A stretch of 5,805 nt of DNA from Alphaproteobacteria bacterium. Its GTDB lineage: Bacteria; Pseudomonadota; Alphaproteobacteria; Reyranellales; Reyranellaceae. Positions 4,356-5,805 of the stretch are shown in pieces. Each line of letters opens with the position of its first letter. Positions within the stretch are counted from its first letter, which is position 1. The stretch spans positions 1 to 5,805 of the forward strand of contig JABCYT010000259.1 in the NCBI GenBank assembly GCA_013290035.1. Direction: 5' to 3'. The notes under the pieces were generated by a model. It did not search any database, was not told where the DNA came from, and saw only the letters and a list, made by a program, of their open reading frames with translations. A program made the translations under genes and the position numbers.

Positions 4356-5805
4356 TCAGGCGCGCATGCGCAGGCCCTTGGGATCGAACAGCGGTTCGTC
4401 GAGTCGAACGGCCTTGCGGCGCTGGCCGATGATCTCGATCTCGAAGTCCGAATTGGCTGCCGCCAGCGCTGCCGGAATGTAGCCCAGCGCCACCGATTGC
4501 CCCGCCGTATGGGCATAGCCGCCCGACGTGATCCAGCCGACCGCCTTGCCGTCGTGCCACACCGGCTCGTCGCCGATCGCGTCGGCGCCGTCGGCATCGA
4601 CCGTGAAGGTCACCAGCCGGCGGGCGGCGCCCCTGGCGCGTTCCTCCGCTGCCGCCTCGCGACCGATGAAGTCGTTCTTCTTGAGGTCGACGAAGCGATC
4701 GAGCCCGGCTTCGTGGGGGCCATAGATCGGCCGGTATTCCCGGGCCCAGGTGCCGAAGCTCTTTTCCAGCCGCAGCGAGTGCAACGCGCGCGCCCCGAAA
4801 TGGCGCAGGCCCAAAGGCTGGCCCGCCTCGAGCAGCAGATCGTAGAGGGCGCGCTGATACTCGGGCGCCACCCAGATCTCGTAGCCGAGATCGCCGGTGA
4901 AGGAGATCCGCCCGACCATCGCGGGGATCATGCCGACATCCATGGAACGAAACGACAGGAACGGAAACGCCGCCGTCGACAGGTCGTCGCGGACCACCGA
5001 TTGCAGCACGTCGCGCGATTTCGGACCGGCCAGCGAGAGGCCGACATAGTCGGCCGCGCAGGCTCGCACCAAGACGCCGGGCGGCGGCGGATGGCGCTCG
5101 AACCAACGCTGATAGTGCTTTTCGGCGGCATAGGTGCCGACGATGAAGAAGCGTTCCGCGGCGACCCGGGCGATGGTGAAATCGCCGATCAGCTTGCCGC
5201 GCTGGTTGAGCATCGGCGACAGCGCGATGCGCCCGACCCGCGGCAGGCGGTTGGCCATCAGGCGCGCGAGCCACGCTTCTGCGCCGGCGCCGCACACCTC
5301 GAATTTTCCATAGCTCGATATTTCGAGCAGCCCGACGGCCGTGCGCACGGCCTTGCACTCCCCGGCGACATGGGCATGGGCGTTGGAGCGGCGGAAGGTG
5401 ATGTCCTCGACCGGCTCGGCGCCGCTTGGCGCGAACCACAGCGCGTGCTCGAGGCCCCAATAGTCGCCGAACACGGCATTTGCCGCCTTGAGCCGGTCGT
5501 AGATCGGCGTGGTGCGCAGCGGCCGTGCGGCGGACAGTTCCTCGTTGGGAAAGCGGATGCGAAAGCGTCGCGAATAGTTCTCGCGTACCTTGGCGTTGGT
5601 GTAGGCCATGGTGGCCCAGTCGCCGAAGCGCGCCACGTCCATCGCCCAGACGTCGAAGCCCGGATCGCCATCGACCATCCAGTTGGCGAGCGCCAGACCG
5701 ACGCCGCCGCCCTGGCTGAAGCCGGCCATGACCCCGCAGGCGACCCAGAAGTTCCTGAGGCCACGGATCGGTCCGATCAGCGGATTGCCGTCGGGCGCGA
5801 AGGTG
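4356..5805 (-). CDS. Dimethylglycine/sarcosine dehydrogenase-like FAD protein with GcvT folate domain, C-terminal part (5' end outside window)
   Basis: Flavoproteins of this family oxidise N-methyl groups of dimethylglycine, sarcosine or similar amines and pass the one-carbon unit to tetrahydrofolate in a C-terminal GcvT-type domain. The frame is open to the right edge, and 482 residues are visible. The family is usually about 800 residues, so roughly the first 330, with the FAD-binding GxGxxG, are missing. The visible start (TFAPDGNPLIGPIRGL, then VACGVMAGFSQGGGVGLALA, 21-40) is the end of the FAD domain and is near-diagnostic of the DMGDH/SARDH group. An FAO_M-like linker follows (about 50-125, with RPLRTTPIYDRLKAANAVFG). 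The GcvT domain spans about 130-385; Asp208 in GKLIGDFTI aligns with the folate-site Asp of dimethylglycine oxidase, and FTGDLGYEIW (302-311) is a GcvT hallmark. The GcvT C-terminal barrel fills the rest. The gene stops at TGA 4356-4358 and is followed by the two methyltransferase genes. Sarcosine, dimethylglycine or another N-methyl amine could be the substrate. Confidence 0.9.
   Translation of the reverse strand, partial: TFAPDGNPLIGPIRGLRNFWVACGVMAGFSQGGGVGLALANWMVDGDPGFDVWAMDVARFGDWATMAYTNAKVRENYSRRFRIRFPNEELSAARPLRTTPIYDRLKAANAVFGDYWGLEHALWFAPSGAEPVEDITFRRSNAHAHVAGECKAVRTAVGLLEISSYGKFEVCGAGAEAWLARLMANRLPRVGRIALSPMLNQRGKLIGDFTIARVAAERFFIVGTYAAEKHYQRWFERHPPPPGVLVRACAADYVGLSLAGPKSRDVLQSVVRDDLSTAAFPFLSFRSMDVGMIPAMVGRISFTGDLGYEIWVAPEYQRALYDLLLEAGQPLGLRHFGARALHSLRLEKSFGTWAREYRPIYGPHEAGLDRFVDLKKNDFIGREAAAEERARGAARRLVTFTVDADGADAIGDEPVWHDGKAVGWITSGGYAHTAGQSVALGYIPAALAAANSDFEIEIIGQRRKAVRLDEPLFDPKGLRMRA

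Noticed and set aside
2108..4482. Two long plus-strand frames (2108-3322 and 3280-4482) antisense to the methyltransferase genes, with similar translations
   Set aside because: They are GC-driven antisense shadows. They resemble each other only because the genes opposite are paralogues, and their composition is low-complexity His/Arg/Ala/Gly.
4303..5460. Open minus-strand frame continuing upstream of methyltransferase paralogue 1, giving an apparent 741-residue fusion
   Set aside because: The extension is an Arg/Ala-rich translation in the wrong frame of the flavoprotein gene, which has clear domain similarity in its own frame. The methyltransferase proper begins at ATG 4302.

Overview
The window is GC-rich (roughly two thirds G+C by eye), densely packed and entirely bacterial. 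The gene content (LivM-type amino-acid permease, TauD-type dioxygenase, tandem betaine-homocysteine methyltransferase-like proteins and a dimethylglycine dehydrogenase-like flavoprotein) and the sequence style suggest a soil or rhizosphere alphaproteobacterium (Rhodospirillales, Hyphomicrobiales or similar). That placement is an inference. I see no mobile element, CRISPR array, tRNA, rRNA or phage signature.

Layout. (1) Bases 1-512, plus strand: the C-terminal half of a LivM-type branched-chain amino-acid ABC permease, cut by the left edge. (2) Bases 525-1376, minus strand: a complete Fe(II)/2-oxoglutarate dioxygenase of the TauD/TfdA family, convergent with livM across a 12-base gap. (3) Bases 1377-1596: a 220-base divergent intergenic region that should hold the promoters of the flanking genes. 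(4) Bases 1597-2091, plus strand: a small pyridoxamine-5'-phosphate-oxidase-like (FMN split-barrel) protein, which I start at a TTG behind a near-perfect Shine-Dalgarno sequence. (5) Bases 2123-5805, minus strand: a three-gene run, read right to left. It comprises the C-terminal 482 residues of a dimethylglycine/sarcosine dehydrogenase-like protein (FAD domain end, FAO_M linker, GcvT folate domain) cut by the right edge, then two tandem homologous Zn-dependent homocysteine S-methyltransferases resembling BHMT. The gaps are 53 and 32 bases, so this is very likely one operon.

How the genes may work together. The right-hand operon reads as a methyl-group-stripping module. A BHMT-like enzyme would pass a methyl group from a quaternary amine such as glycine betaine to homocysteine, giving methionine and dimethylglycine. 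The flavoprotein would then oxidise the N-methyl group of dimethylglycine or sarcosine and load the one-carbon unit on tetrahydrofolate through its GcvT domain. The less expected points are that the methyltransferase is duplicated in tandem with divergent active-site loops, and that both copies depart from animal BHMT at the homocysteine-binding Asp (replaced by Ala-Glu) and at the Tyr following the catalytic Glu (replaced by Thr). The first copy carries a perfect 12-bp inverted repeat just inside its start and a 10-bp palindrome just before it. The left half (permease, dioxygenase, FMN protein) has no proven link to this module.
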